NCBI RefSeq assembly: GCF_001270265.1
Contig: NZ_LGAP01000002.1
Location: 186,001 to 250,000, forward strand
Direction of reading: 5' to 3'
Source: Ensifer adhaerens
GTDB taxonomy: Bacteria; Pseudomonadota; Alphaproteobacteria; Rhizobiales; Rhizobiaceae
DNA length: 64,000 nt
Positions 1-8,457 of the stretch are shown here, piece after piece (position 1 is the stretch's first letter; each line of letters opens with the position of its first letter). The position numbers were made by a program, and so were the translations under genes. A model generated the notes under the pieces. That model was not told where the DNA came from and did not search any database. It saw only the letters and a list, made by a program, of their open reading frames with translations.

Positions 1-414
1 CCACTTGTCGCTGGCAGTCGTGAAGGTATCGCGGATATTGGCCCAGTTCTTCAACGCCGAAGCCGGGATGGGCTCGACATTGTTGGTCATGACGATCGAC
101 GGCAGGCGCTCGGCGATGATTTCCCAGCAATCATAGTCCTTGGAGCCGGAGAGGATCTTCGTCTGGGCATCCGGGAAGGTCGCCGCCGTTCCGGAGGTGC
201 CGCCGACGCCGGCAGCCGCCTTGAACTGTTCGAGGATGCGTTCCTGAACGGTGACCGAAAGGCCGATGGTGCGCAGCTGCTGGCCCGCCAGATCGGCGGC
301 CTGCGCGAAGGCGGCGCGCGACGACAGGAACGGCGTGCCGCCCCCCATGGCAAGCGCCATCATCCCGGCGGACCGTTTGAGGAGCGAGCGGCGATTGAGT
401 TCCAGATTTGGCAT
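1..414 (-). CDS. ABC transporter periplasmic binding protein, partial
   Basis: The first 138 residues are present and the 3' end lies beyond the left edge. The start has a twin-arginine export signal (RRSLLKRSAGMMA) followed by an alanine-rich segment ending near AFAQA, so the protein is expected to reach the periplasm through Tat. The mature part resembles the PotD/extracellular solute-binding family 1 fold (spermidine/putrescine type). It is the last visible gene of a leftward operon encoding the matching ATPase and two permeases. An unusual feature is its position after two dehydrogenase genes instead of next to the permeases. The substrate cannot be read from the sequence. Confidence 0.8.
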   Translation of the reverse strand, partial: MPNLELNRRSLLKRSAGMMALAMGGGTPFLSSRAAFAQAADLAGQQLRTIGLSVTVQERILEQFKAAAGVGGTSGTAATFPDAQTKILSGSKDYDCWEIIAERLPSIVMTNNVEPIPASALKNWANIRDTFTTASDKW

Positions 415-492
415 TGTCTCTTCTCCAGTTGTTGTTGTTCCCCGGAGCCCGTTTGATGCGAGCTCCTTGTTTCTTCACCGCGCAACGCGGCG

Positions 493-1266
493 CTAGTAGC
501 GGCCCACCAGGAGGCCCCCATCCACGACCAGCACCTGGCCGGTCATGTATCTCGCGCTGTCGGATGCCAGGAACGCGATCACGTCGGCGATATCCTCCGG
601 CGTTCCGAGCCTCTTCATCGGGATGAAGGCGGCAGCCGCCTCCGCGCCTTCCGGTCCCAGCGAATTCTCTTCAGAAAGCAGTTGCGCCGTGCGGATGTAG
701 CCGGGTGCTACGCCGTTGACGCGAACGCCGTCGCCGGCAAGCTCGACCGCAAGCCCCCGAACCAGGCCGACCACGCCGGACTTGGCGGCGGAGTAATGCA
801 CGTGCTCGTCCCAGCCATAGGCAACGCCCATGATCGAGGAGAGGGCGACGATGCTGCCCTCGCCGCGTTGGCGCATGCCGGGTGCAACGGCGCGCGCGAG
901 GCGGAAGATGCCTTTGAGGTCGATGTCAAAGGTCAGGTCCCACTTGTCGTCGGTGAGCGCTGCAAGCGGTGTACGATGGGCAATGCCGGCATTGGCAACG
1001 ACCACATCGATGCGGCCGTGCCGCTTTTCCAGGTCAGCGACCAGCGCGTCGGTCGCAGATGTCGAGCGGACGTCGTAATAGGCAAATTCGGCAGAACCGC
1101 CAGCGTCTACGATAGCCTCGACCGTGGCCGATGCCTCACGCTCGAGGATGTCGGTGACGACGACATGATTGCCCTTGGCGGCGAATGCCCTGGCGGTCGC
1201 CTGGCCGATACCGATGCCGGCACCGGTGACGATGACAATGCGGGAAGTCTTGGGAGGATTTGGCAT
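493..1266 (-). CDS. Short-chain dehydrogenase/reductase
   Basis: A 257-residue classical SDR with a dinucleotide-binding TGAGIGIG motif near the N terminus, an ANAG strand motif, and the catalytic Ser...YSAAK set; the C terminus ends in the usual VDGG segment. It is an NAD(P)-dependent alcohol, sugar or hydroxy-acid oxidoreductase of unknown substrate. Two in-frame ATGs exist (1272 and 1266); the AGGA ribosome site sits only 3 bases before the first but 9 before the second, so 1266 is preferred. It begins 8-15 bases after the preceding SDR gene and is probably co-transcribed with the ABC importer, suggesting that it oxidises the imported compound. Confidence 0.88.
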   Translation of the reverse strand: MPNPPKTSRIVIVTGAGIGIGQATARAFAAKGNHVVVTDILEREASATVEAIVDAGGSAEFAYYDVRSTSATDALVADLEKRHGRIDVVVANAGIAHRTPLAALTDDKWDLTFDIDLKGIFRLARAVAPGMRQRGEGSIVALSSIMGVAYGWDEHVHYSAAKSGVVGLVRGLAVELAGDGVRVNGVAPGYIRTAQLLSEENSLGPEGAEAAAAFIPMKRLGTPEDIADVIAFLASDSARYMTGQVLVVDGGLLVGRY

Positions 1267-1280
1267 TTTCATCTTTCCTG

Positions 1281-2027
1281 TCAGAGCATCACGTCGCCGG
1301 AATTGGGCCCGAGCGTCTGGCCCACGAACAGGCTCGCCGATGGCGAAGCCAGGAACGAAACGGTCGCGGCGATTTCGTCCGGCTCGCCGAAACGCCCGAG
1401 CGGCAGCTGCGCCTTCTTGGCGGCCCGCCAATCCTCAGAAAGCCCCATCACCAGCGGCGTGTTTATGGGGCCGGGCGCGACCGCGTTGACGCGTACGCCG
1501 CGGCTGGAAACCTCGCGGGCAAGCGCCTTGGTCATGCCAATGATTGCGGCCTTGGCGGACGAATAGTGAACGAGCTCGACACCGCCGATCTGGCCAAGCT
1601 GCGAGGCCATGTTGACGATCACGCCCTCGCCGCGGGCAAGCATTGCCGGCAGCACCGCCTTGGTCATCAGGAAGGTGCCGCGCACATGCACCGCAAACAT
1701 CCGGTCGAAATCGGCGACCTCGAGATTTTCGAACAGCGCCTGATGGGCGATGCCTGCATTGTTGACGAGCAGCGCCGCGGGCCCATGGAGCTGGGCCGCC
1801 TTCTCAGCCGTCGCCTTGACGTCGGCTTCGCTCGAAACGTCGCCGGCAATCGCTGTCGCCACGCCGCCGGCCGCAGCGATCTCGTCCGCAACCGCCTTGC
1901 AGCGTTCCGGCGAAAGATCGTTGACGACGACGGCATAGCCGTCGGCCGCCAGCCTCAGAGCAATGGCCCGGCCGATGCCGGAACCGGCACCGGTGACGAT
2001 CGCGCAACCAAGCATCGAGCCGGCCAT
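1281..2027 (-). CDS. Short-chain dehydrogenase/reductase
   Basis: A 248-residue classical SDR: TGAGSGIG at residues 12-19, NNAG at 89-92, Ser142, Tyr155 and Lys159 as the catalytic set. The start ATG overlaps the TGA stop of the permease gene (TGATG), which argues for translational coupling. It is distinct from the SDR that follows, so the operon has two different dehydrogenases. Together they could carry out successive oxidation steps on the substrate brought in by the neighbouring importer; that role is inferred from context only. Confidence 0.88.
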   Translation of the reverse strand: MAGSMLGCAIVTGAGSGIGRAIALRLAADGYAVVVNDLSPERCKAVADEIAAAGGVATAIAGDVSSEADVKATAEKAAQLHGPAALLVNNAGIAHQALFENLEVADFDRMFAVHVRGTFLMTKAVLPAMLARGEGVIVNMASQLGQIGGVELVHYSSAKAAIIGMTKALAREVSSRGVRVNAVAPGPINTPLVMGLSEDWRAAKKAQLPLGRFGEPDEIAATVSFLASPSASLFVGQTLGPNSGDVML

Positions 2028-2872
2028 CACGCCTCCTCCTGGATCGCGATGCGCTTGGCGCGGCGTACCGAAAGCATCATCAGCGCCGCGTAGGTGCCGA
2101 GCAGCGCGAAGGAGAACAGCGTCGTCAGCACGCCGAAGGCAAAGACGTTCGGGTGCACTTCGACGGAGAAGGTGCCGTAGATCGCAAGAGGCAACGTCAG
2201 GTCGCGGCCGGAGGCGAAAAGCGTGCGCGAAAACTCGTCATAGGAGAGCGTGAAGGCAAAGAGCATGGCGGAAAGCACGCCGGGGAAGATCAGCGGGAAG
2301 GTCACCTTGCGGAAGGTGCGCGCCGGCGTGACGCCGAGCGACCAGGACGCCTCCTCCATGCTCGGATCGAAGCGGTTGAAGATCGCCAGCATCACCAGGA
2401 AGGCGAAGGGAAAGGTGTAGACCACGTGCAGAACGAAGGCGGTGCTCCACCAGTGGCGGTCGATACCGAGCGTCTTGGCAACGAGCGCCATGCCGAGGCC
2501 AACGAGCACGCCCGGCACCATCATGCCGAGAACGATGAGGTAGAAGACCACGCCCGAGCCGCGGAACTTCCGGCGGAAGGCTTGCGCTGCCGTGACCCCC
2601 AGCACCGTCGAGACGATCATGGTCATCACCGCAAGGCCGAGCGAGCGGACCAGCGCCTGCTCGATCGGCAGCGGCGCGATGCGCGACGGCGGCGTCAGGC
2701 CGAAGAGGTGCTTGTACCAATAGGTCGACCATTCGATGATCGGGAACTGCGGGCCGCCCTCCGGTCCCGTCTGGAAGGACAGGATGGCAAGCACGACGAG
2801 CGGGCCATAGAGGAAGACGAGGAAGAGCGCGGTATAGGCGCCAAGGCTGAGTTTCATGCCGCTGGCATTCAT
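2027..2872 (-). CDS. ABC transporter permease (PotC-like)
   Basis: A 281-residue integral membrane protein with about six hydrophobic helices and a BPD_transp_1 EAA loop (EEASWSLGVTPARTFRKV, then FPLIFPG) that docks on the ATPase. It belongs to the PotC/YdcV type of polyamine and opine importers. The ATG at 2872 lies two bases after the stop of the upstream permease. A second start further upstream would add a non-hydrophobic Arg/Gly-rich stretch and is rejected. It forms the inner-membrane channel with the neighbouring 299-residue permease. Confidence 0.88.
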   Translation of the reverse strand: MNASGMKLSLGAYTALFLVFLYGPLVVLAILSFQTGPEGGPQFPIIEWSTYWYKHLFGLTPPSRIAPLPIEQALVRSLGLAVMTMIVSTVLGVTAAQAFRRKFRGSGVVFYLIVLGMMVPGVLVGLGMALVAKTLGIDRHWWSTAFVLHVVYTFPFAFLVMLAIFNRFDPSMEEASWSLGVTPARTFRKVTFPLIFPGVLSAMLFAFTLSYDEFSRTLFASGRDLTLPLAIYGTFSVEVHPNVFAFGVLTTLFSFALLGTYAALMMLSVRRAKRIAIQEEA

Positions 2873-2874
2873 GA

Positions 2875-3774
2875 TCAGAGCTCCTTCCTGAGATCGACGA
2901 CCCGCAGGAGTGCGGCCACGACCGCCCCCATCAGGATGGTAAGCACGACGCCGGCGACCGCCGCGAAGGCCCATTTCAACGAACCGACCTGGGTGACGAT
3001 GATGTTTCCGAGCAGGTTGACCTTGCGGCCGGAGAGGGCGGCCGAGGTTGCGAATTCACCGAGAACCATGACCGAGACGAAGATCGCGCCGACGACCACG
3101 CCCGGCATCGACAGCGGCAGGATGATCGTGCGGAAGATCCGCCAGAAACCGGCGCCGAGATCCTGAGCAGCCTCGATGATCGAGGTGTCGATGCGGCCGA
3201 GCATGAAGGCGATCGGGCCGACCATGAAGACGCAGTAGATCTGCGTCATGCCGATGATCACCGACAGCTCGGAGAACAGCAGCACCTCGATCGGCGCGTC
3301 GGTAATGCCGAGGTTCATCAGGATCATGTTGATCGCGCCCTCCTTGCCGAGCATCGGCCGCCAGGCGAGTACGCGGATCAGGAACGAGGTCCAGAAGGGG
3401 ATGACGCACAGCACCAGGAGTACCGTCTGCAGCGCCTTGTTCTTGACGAACAGCCCGACGAAAAGGGCAGCGGGATAGCCGACCAGCACGGTGGCGACGA
3501 GAACGATCAGCCAGATGCGCACTGTCGTCCACAAGGCACCGAGATAGGTGTCGCTGGTGAAGAACGTGACCCAGCTTTTCAGCGTCAGCGTCGGCTCGAT
3601 CGTGAAGGTCGTCTGCGTCCAGAAGGAAACGTAGACCATCATCAGCATCGGCAGGACGAGGAAGAGGCTCATCCAGATAACGCCGGGCGCAAGCAGCCAA
3701 AGCGCCTTTCCGGGTGATTTCTTCTCGGCGACGGTTTCGGTTTCCGTCTGCTCCGCAACGGCCATCATGCTCAT
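2875..3774 (-). CDS. ABC transporter permease (PotB-like)
   Basis: A 299-residue inner-membrane permease. A short charged N-terminal tail is followed by about six transmembrane helices and the EAA loop (EAAQDLGAGFWRIFRTIILP, then LSMPGV). The length and motif order match the PotB/YdcU branch. It is the first of the two permeases in this importer, 75 bases downstream of the ATPase gene. ATGs at 3774 and 3768 are both possible. Confidence 0.88.
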   Translation of the reverse strand: MSMMAVAEQTETETVAEKKSPGKALWLLAPGVIWMSLFLVLPMLMMVYVSFWTQTTFTIEPTLTLKSWVTFFTSDTYLGALWTTVRIWLIVLVATVLVGYPAALFVGLFVKNKALQTVLLVLCVIPFWTSFLIRVLAWRPMLGKEGAINMILMNLGITDAPIEVLLFSELSVIIGMTQIYCVFMVGPIAFMLGRIDTSIIEAAQDLGAGFWRIFRTIILPLSMPGVVVGAIFVSVMVLGEFATSAALSGRKVNLLGNIIVTQVGSLKWAFAAVAGVVLTILMGAVVAALLRVVDLRKEL

Positions 3775-3849
3775 CTCTCATTCTCCGGGCGGGAACGGTG
3801 CGGCGCGCAGGCGCCGGGTTTTGCGAAAGCGGTTTCAGGCATAGACGTT

Positions 3850-4926
3850 TCAAGCGTAGACAAGGGCATCCTCCCGCTTCCACACGAGGGCGTAGCGGCC
3901 CTGTTCGGCATAGGTCTCGGGCGCTGCGTGGCTGAGATGGCTTTCGACCTCGAAAACCCGGCCGTCATCGAGCGCAAAGAAGGAATTGACCGCGGCACCG
4001 GAATATTCGCTGGCGACGAAATTCGCCTCGATCCGGATCTCGTCCTCGGCGATGGCGGCTTCGCGCGGCCGGACCGAAACACGGTCGTAGCGGATGGCAT
4101 AGGCGGGCGACGCCGCACGCGACGGCGTCGCCGATCCGAGCGCGAACTGTCCGGAGCCGCCGACGAACACGCCGCCTTCGATACGTCCGGGAAAGAGGTT
4201 GTAGCAATTGAGAAAGCGGGCAACGGCCGGCGACGCGGGCCTGTTGTAGACGGTATCGGAATCCGCCGACTGGGCGATGCGGCCGCTTTCCAGCACCAGG
4301 ACCGTATCGCCCATGGCCAAAGCCTCGGCCTCGCTGCCGGTCACATGCAGGAAGGTGACGCCGCAGCGCTCGCGGATCGCCCTCAACTCCGCCCGCATCC
4401 GGGCGCGCAGATTGGCGTCGAGCGCGCCGAGTGGCTCATCGAGAAGCACCATGCGCGGTTCGGTGACAAGCGTGCGCGCCAAGGCCACGCGCTGACGCTG
4501 GCCACCGGAGATCTGGGTGACGGCCCTGCCTTCAAGACCGGAAAGGCCGACAAGGCTGATGATGTCGCGCACCCTGGTGTCGACGAGACGCCGGTCGGCG
4601 ACGGGATCGACATCCCTGTTTTCCAGGCCGAAGGCGATGTTCTGCGCGACGGACAGATGCGGGAAGAGGGCGAAGTTCTGGAAGACGAAACCGATGCCGC
4701 GCTTGTGCGGCGGCACTGTGTCGATGCGCTTGCCGTCAAACAGGATCGCGCCGCCATCCGGATGCTCGAAACCGGCAATGACTCTTAGAAGAGTCGTCTT
4801 GCCGGATCCGCTCGGCCCGAGAAGCGAGATGTAGGCGTCGCCGGGCAAAGCGAGATCGATGCCGTTGAGCGCACGCATGTCGCCGTAGGTTTTGGTGATG
4901 TTCTTGAGCTGAAGGACCGTTGACAT
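3850..4926 (-). CDS. ABC transporter ATPase (PotA-like), altered H-loop
   Basis: A 358-residue ATPase with Walker A GPSGSGKTT (37-45), Q-loop VFQN (Gln83), signature ISGGQ (139-143), Walker B MVLLDE (159-164) and a C-terminal TOBE-type region typical of PotA/FbpC importers. The switch region reads HVTGSEAEAL where the family normally has VTHDxxEAL, so the H-loop histidine appears to be replaced by glycine. It is the first gene of the operon that continues leftwards through two permeases, two SDRs and a binding protein. It is divergent from a GntR regulator across about 540 bases. Confidence 0.87.
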   Translation of the reverse strand: MSTVLQLKNITKTYGDMRALNGIDLALPGDAYISLLGPSGSGKTTLLRVIAGFEHPDGGAILFDGKRIDTVPPHKRGIGFVFQNFALFPHLSVAQNIAFGLENRDVDPVADRRLVDTRVRDIISLVGLSGLEGRAVTQISGGQRQRVALARTLVTEPRMVLLDEPLGALDANLRARMRAELRAIRERCGVTFLHVTGSEAEALAMGDTVLVLESGRIAQSADSDTVYNRPASPAVARFLNCYNLFPGRIEGGVFVGGSGQFALGSATPSRAASPAYAIRYDRVSVRPREAAIAEDEIRIEANFVASEYSGAAVNSFFALDDGRVFEVESHLSHAAPETYAEQGRYALVWKREDALVYA

Positions 4927-5107
4927 TGGTTTCCTGCCAGTTTGCCGTCCAGACACCCACCACCCAAAGCTTCGCCTTCGCCGGAGCCGAGGAGGCATCC
5001 GAACGGACATGCGATTGCGTTCGCGCATGGTCACATGCGCGTCGGAGATGAAGGTCCTTTGCGGTTCAAAAAATAAGTTCCACCTGCACGCTTCTTCTGA
5101 GCGCTTG

Positions 5108-5128
5108 CATGTCACGAACAATGACATG
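5108..5128. promoter_or_regulatory. Inverted repeat, possible operator
   Basis: CATGTCA and TGACATG form perfect 7-base arms around a 7-base spacer. It lies about 180 bases before the ATPase start. It could be an operator for the divergent GntR regulator or part of the mRNA leader. No binding data are available. Confidence 0.35.
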
Positions 5129-5403
5129 AATGATTTTTGTATGCAATAGACTTTTATTCGTCTTTTCTGCTGCGGCGAGACGCACCGTCATCCCCGGCAC
5201 TCCGCCCATCACAGCTTCGATGAGAAAATGCATCAGGCCACCTGAAACACCATGCAATCTAGTGCATCGACCGGCTCCACCCTTCCGTGTAGACACAACA
5301 GGACGACAGCCAATTCACCACCAATTCCATCGGACAGCACTCTACGCCCTGCGCTTCAGCGACAAATACGATGGACAGACACTCATTTAATTTGCCAATC
5401 AGT

Positions 5404-5416
5404 ATGCAAAATGCAT
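5404..5416. promoter_or_regulatory. Inverted repeat ATGCA-N3-TGCAT, possible GntR operator
   Basis: A perfect 5-base-arm repeat 54 bases before the regulator start, in an A/T-rich promoter-like stretch. The same GTATGCAA core appears at the other end of the intergenic region (5139-5146). This arrangement fits a regulator that represses both itself and the divergent importer operon. Confidence 0.4.
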
Positions 5417-5469
5417 TTATTTTCAGCTGTCACATTCCCCGGCAAGTGGCGTAAAGAAAGAGGACGAAA

Positions 5470-6510
5470 TTGCCAGCCAAACGGAAGACGCCCGATCGCA
5501 TGAGCGAGCCACGCCTCGGCCAGAATACCCAGCGCCGCTACGAAATTGCCGAGGACGTTCTGCGCAGCAATATCGCCGAAGGCATTCTGCCGCCCGGACT
5601 TGTCCTGCTCGAAGGGCCGATCGCCGAGATCCTGCAGATATCGCGTGCGCCTGTTCAGCGCGCGCTGTTGCAATTGGAAAGCGACGGCCTCGTCCACCGC
5701 TTCAAGGGGCGCGGCTACCTCGTCGGACCGCCGGGTCGGGCGATCGAGCCCAACCGCACCGACATCAAGTCGCTTGGGCTGACCATTCCGCAACACGCCG
5801 ACGAGGCGCTGCAAAGCCGCTCGTCCTGGGAGCGCATCTACACCGAAATCGAAAACGACGTCGCCGGCTGCGTGATCTTCGGCCAGTATCGCATCATCGA
5901 AAACGAGCTTGCCAACCACTTCAGCGTCAGCCGAACCGTGGTGCGCGACGTGCTCACGCGGCTGCGCGAGCGCGGGCTGGTGCGCAAGAACCAGAGTTCG
6001 CACTGGATTGCCGGTCCGCTGACGGCCCAGACCGTAAAGGACCATTTCATGCTGCGCCGTCTGCTCGAGCCGCAGGCGCTTGCGCTCGGCGCCAGCCATA
6101 TCGACAGGGATCGACTTGCCGCCCTGTTCAGCCAGCTGGTGGAACTCGACGGCTCGCAATCGGCGGACGCCTGGCAGAACCTTGAGGACATCCGCACGCA
6201 ATTTACCGAATGCTGCGTGCTGGCGATGCCGAACGAACGGCTGCGCGAACTGATCCGCAACAATCTGCTGCCGGTGACGGCGACGGAGCGGCTGCTGCGG
6301 CAGCTCGGCTTGCCAGGAGACCCGGCGGTGATCGCGGAAATCAGGCTGATCGTGGAACTGATGACGCGTGGTGCGACCGCCGCGGCGGCAGCGATGCTGG
6401 AGAACCACATCGACGCCTCGATGAACCGGACGATCGCACAGATGAAGATCGTCGCGATCATTCCGGGCCCGAGCGTCACTGCCGCCTATCTGACTCGCGT
6501 CGTCGAATAG
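5470..6510 (+). CDS. GntR-family regulator with two winged-helix domains
   Basis: A 346-residue protein. Residues about 20-85 form a GntR-type winged helix (RYEIAEDVLRSNIAEGILPP, then a recognition helix around SRAPVQRALLQLESDGLV). Residues about 118-180 form a second one (IYTEIENDVAGCVIFG ... SRTVVRDVLTRLRERGLV). A helical FCD-like ligand domain follows. Most family members have a single DNA-binding domain. The TTG start is chosen because GAGG sits six bases upstream; the first ATG (5500) has no ribosome site. It is divergent from the importer operon and is the obvious candidate regulator of it. Confidence 0.82.
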   Translation: MPAKRKTPDRMSEPRLGQNTQRRYEIAEDVLRSNIAEGILPPGLVLLEGPIAEILQISRAPVQRALLQLESDGLVHRFKGRGYLVGPPGRAIEPNRTDIKSLGLTIPQHADEALQSRSSWERIYTEIENDVAGCVIFGQYRIIENELANHFSVSRTVVRDVLTRLRERGLVRKNQSSHWIAGPLTAQTVKDHFMLRRLLEPQALALGASHIDRDRLAALFSQLVELDGSQSADAWQNLEDIRTQFTECCVLAMPNERLRELIRNNLLPVTATERLLRQLGLPGDPAVIAEIRLIVELMTRGATAAAAAMLENHIDASMNRTIAQMKIVAIIPGPSVTAAYLTRVVE

Positions 6511-6620
6511 GCAGAAGCGCTCGGCATCGTTGCATAGCCGGCTCAGGTGGCTAAGCGCGGCTGCTGGTCCCCTGTCCTTTTGCCCGCGCTCCATGTTGCC
6601 CTCCGTTTCCCCGGGACCCG

Positions 6621-7592
6621 TCAGCGCAGCGACGTGCGCAGCGCTTCCAGCCGGGCGTTTTCCTGCGTTCGCGCCGCCAGCGCCTCATCCATCGTGACCT
6701 CGACGAACCGGGTCGGCGTATGCGGCTGCATCTGCCCGATCAGGTCCATGTCGGCAGAAATCACCGTTCCAAGCATGAAGTAGCCGCCACCGGAAACCGC
6801 ATCGCGATGCAGGATGATCGGCTCGGTTCCGCCGGGAACCTGGATCGAGCCGTAGGGGTAACAACTGTCGACGATGTTGGACGGGTCGGAACCGGCACCG
6901 AACGGTTGCTCACGTTCGATGAAGGAGAGTTTGCGGCCGCCGCGGAAGCGGTAACCCATGCGGTCGGCTTCGGGCGCCACTTTCCATTCGTCGGCAAAGA
7001 AGCTCTGTTTCGCCTCGTCGGCGAGGCGATCCCAATAGAGGCCGGGCAGAACACGCAGGGCCACGGGTGCGGCCGGCAGGCGTCGCAATTGCTCGCCGAC
7101 CGAGCGGCCTTCACTGGAACCGTTGCCGACACCGACCGGGAGTTCGTCGCCAGGCTGAAGCGGCCGGCCGTTGTAACCGCCAAGCGCGCCGATCGGGTAG
7201 GTCGAGCGGCTGCCGAGTGCCAGCGGCACATCGATACCGCCGGCAACGGCGATATAGATGCGGGCGCCGGATTTGAGGAAATCGAAGGTCAGGGTCTGGC
7301 CGGCGCGAACAGGGAAGGCCGTCCAACCCGGTTGCTCCACCCCATCGACCTTTGCCGGCATGTGGGCTCCGGTGACGGCAACCAGCGTGTCTTCGGTAAA
7401 TTCGAGCTTGGGGCCGAGGAACACCGTCTCGAGGCCAGCCGCGCCCTCCTCGTTTCCGACCAGCAGGTTGGCGGCTCGCATCGCATAGCGATCCATGGCG
7501 CCACCGAGCGGAATGCCGAGATGAAAGTAGCCGGGACGGCCAAGGTCCTGGACGGTGGTCGCAAGACCGTGATGCAGCACCTTAATGGCCAT
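6621..7592 (-). CDS. pxpC: 5-oxoprolinase-type carboxyltransferase subunit PxpC
   Basis: A 323-residue KipA/PxpC (carboxyltransferase domain subunit 2) protein; the N-terminal region with TTVQDLGRPGY and the GIPLGGAMDR segment are characteristic. With PxpB and PxpA it normally forms ATP-dependent 5-oxoprolinase, opening pyroglutamate to glutamate. It is the last gene of a leftward operon and overlaps pxpB by 11 bases. Here the operon also supplies a biotin carboxylase and a biotin carrier, so the enzyme may be a biotin-dependent variant acting on 5-oxoproline or another lactam. Confidence 0.88.
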   Translation of the reverse strand: MAIKVLHHGLATTVQDLGRPGYFHLGIPLGGAMDRYAMRAANLLVGNEEGAAGLETVFLGPKLEFTEDTLVAVTGAHMPAKVDGVEQPGWTAFPVRAGQTLTFDFLKSGARIYIAVAGGIDVPLALGSRSTYPIGALGGYNGRPLQPGDELPVGVGNGSSEGRSVGEQLRRLPAAPVALRVLPGLYWDRLADEAKQSFFADEWKVAPEADRMGYRFRGGRKLSFIEREQPFGAGSDPSNIVDSCYPYGSIQVPGGTEPIILHRDAVSGGGYFMLGTVISADMDLIGQMQPHTPTRFVEVTMDEALAARTQENARLEALRTSLR

Positions 7593-8457
7593 TGATCATG
7601 CCCTCCAGCCGGATGTTGTAGCCAGTGATATCCTTCTGGAACTCGCGCAGGTCGAAGCTGACCTCGCGGACCGGCGGGCTGAAGCGCCCCTTGTCGACAT
7701 CCTCGACCGCCTGATCATAGGCATCGCGGTCGATCGGCTTGAATTTGACGACATCGCCCGGCCGGAAGAACACCATGAAATCGCGGAGATAGCTGGTGGT
7801 CTGCGTCGGGTCGAAGATCGGCATCGGCGTGATGCCGAACATCTGGTAGCCGCCGGCGCCGCGAACCGAATAGATGCAGCCGAAGCAGCCGCCATGGCCG
7901 ACGGTCAGGCGCGGCGTATCGGTGCGCGGGCGAAGATATTTCGGCACCTGGATCTGCCGTTGCCGCTCGACCATCTGATACATGAACGGCAGGCCGGCTA
8001 CGAAGCCGACCATCGACACGAACCAGGGCGAACCGGAATGGGCGGCGACAAAATCTTCAACGTCGCCGTAACCGTTGATCCGTGTCGCGTAGTCGAGATC
8101 GGTTCCTGATGGCTCCTGGTGGCGCTCGCGAAAGCGCATCAGCGTCTCATGCGTCCAGGGGTCGTTGTAGAAAACCGGGATTTCGACGATGCGGGTGCGA
8201 ATGACGGGTTCTGCCCGTTCGGCCGCGCCCTCGATCGCCCGGACTTCCCTCAGCACGTCATCGGGTTTGATTACGTCCGGGTTGAACTTGATCTGGAAGG
8301 ACGCATTGGCCGGGCAGATTTCGGTGATGCCCTTGATGCCGCTCTCCTTGACGCCGTTGGCCATGGAGAGGCTCTTGAAGAAGGCCTCCAACGACATCTC
8401 GTCGCTACACTCGACGAACAGATGCTCGTCGCCTCCGAACGTGTATCGTGTCGGCAT
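7582..8457 (-). CDS. pxpB: 5-oxoprolinase-type carboxyltransferase subunit PxpB
   Basis: A 291-residue KipI/PxpB-type protein (carboxyltransferase domain subunit 1). The family core is visible as PWFVSMVGFVAGLPFMYQM, VPKYLRPRTDTPRLTVG and GGYQMFGITPMPIFDP. It has an N-terminal extension compared with the roughly 220-residue B. subtilis KipI. The ATG at 8457 overlaps the stop of the biotin carboxylase gene (TGATG), showing tight coupling with a biotin-charging enzyme, which is not a feature of the classical biotin-independent PxpABC operon. Confidence 0.87.
   Translation of the reverse strand: MPTRYTFGGDEHLFVECSDEMSLEAFFKSLSMANGVKESGIKGITEICPANASFQIKFNPDVIKPDDVLREVRAIEGAAERAEPVIRTRIVEIPVFYNDPWTHETLMRFRERHQEPSGTDLDYATRINGYGDVEDFVAAHSGSPWFVSMVGFVAGLPFMYQMVERQRQIQVPKYLRPRTDTPRLTVGHGGCFGCIYSVRGAGGYQMFGITPMPIFDPTQTTSYLRDFMVFFRPGDVVKFKPIDRDAYDQAVEDVDKGRFSPPVREVSFDLREFQKDITGYNIRLEGMINGH

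Larger units (their letters stand above)
4927..5469. other. Divergent intergenic region, importer operon / GntR gene
   Basis: No convincing gene is seen. The part near 5100-5460 is markedly richer in A and T than its neighbours and should contain both divergent promoters. Two inverted repeats are listed separately. A TTGTATGCAA element at 5137-5146 shares GTATGCAA with the element at 5403-5409 near the regulator gene, which suggests a common operator sequence for the GntR-type protein. Confidence 0.5.

Noticed and set aside
5130-5503. Plus-strand frames in the GntR upstream region
   Set aside because: They run through the A/T-rich promoter region and overlap the regulator start in another frame; no similarity.
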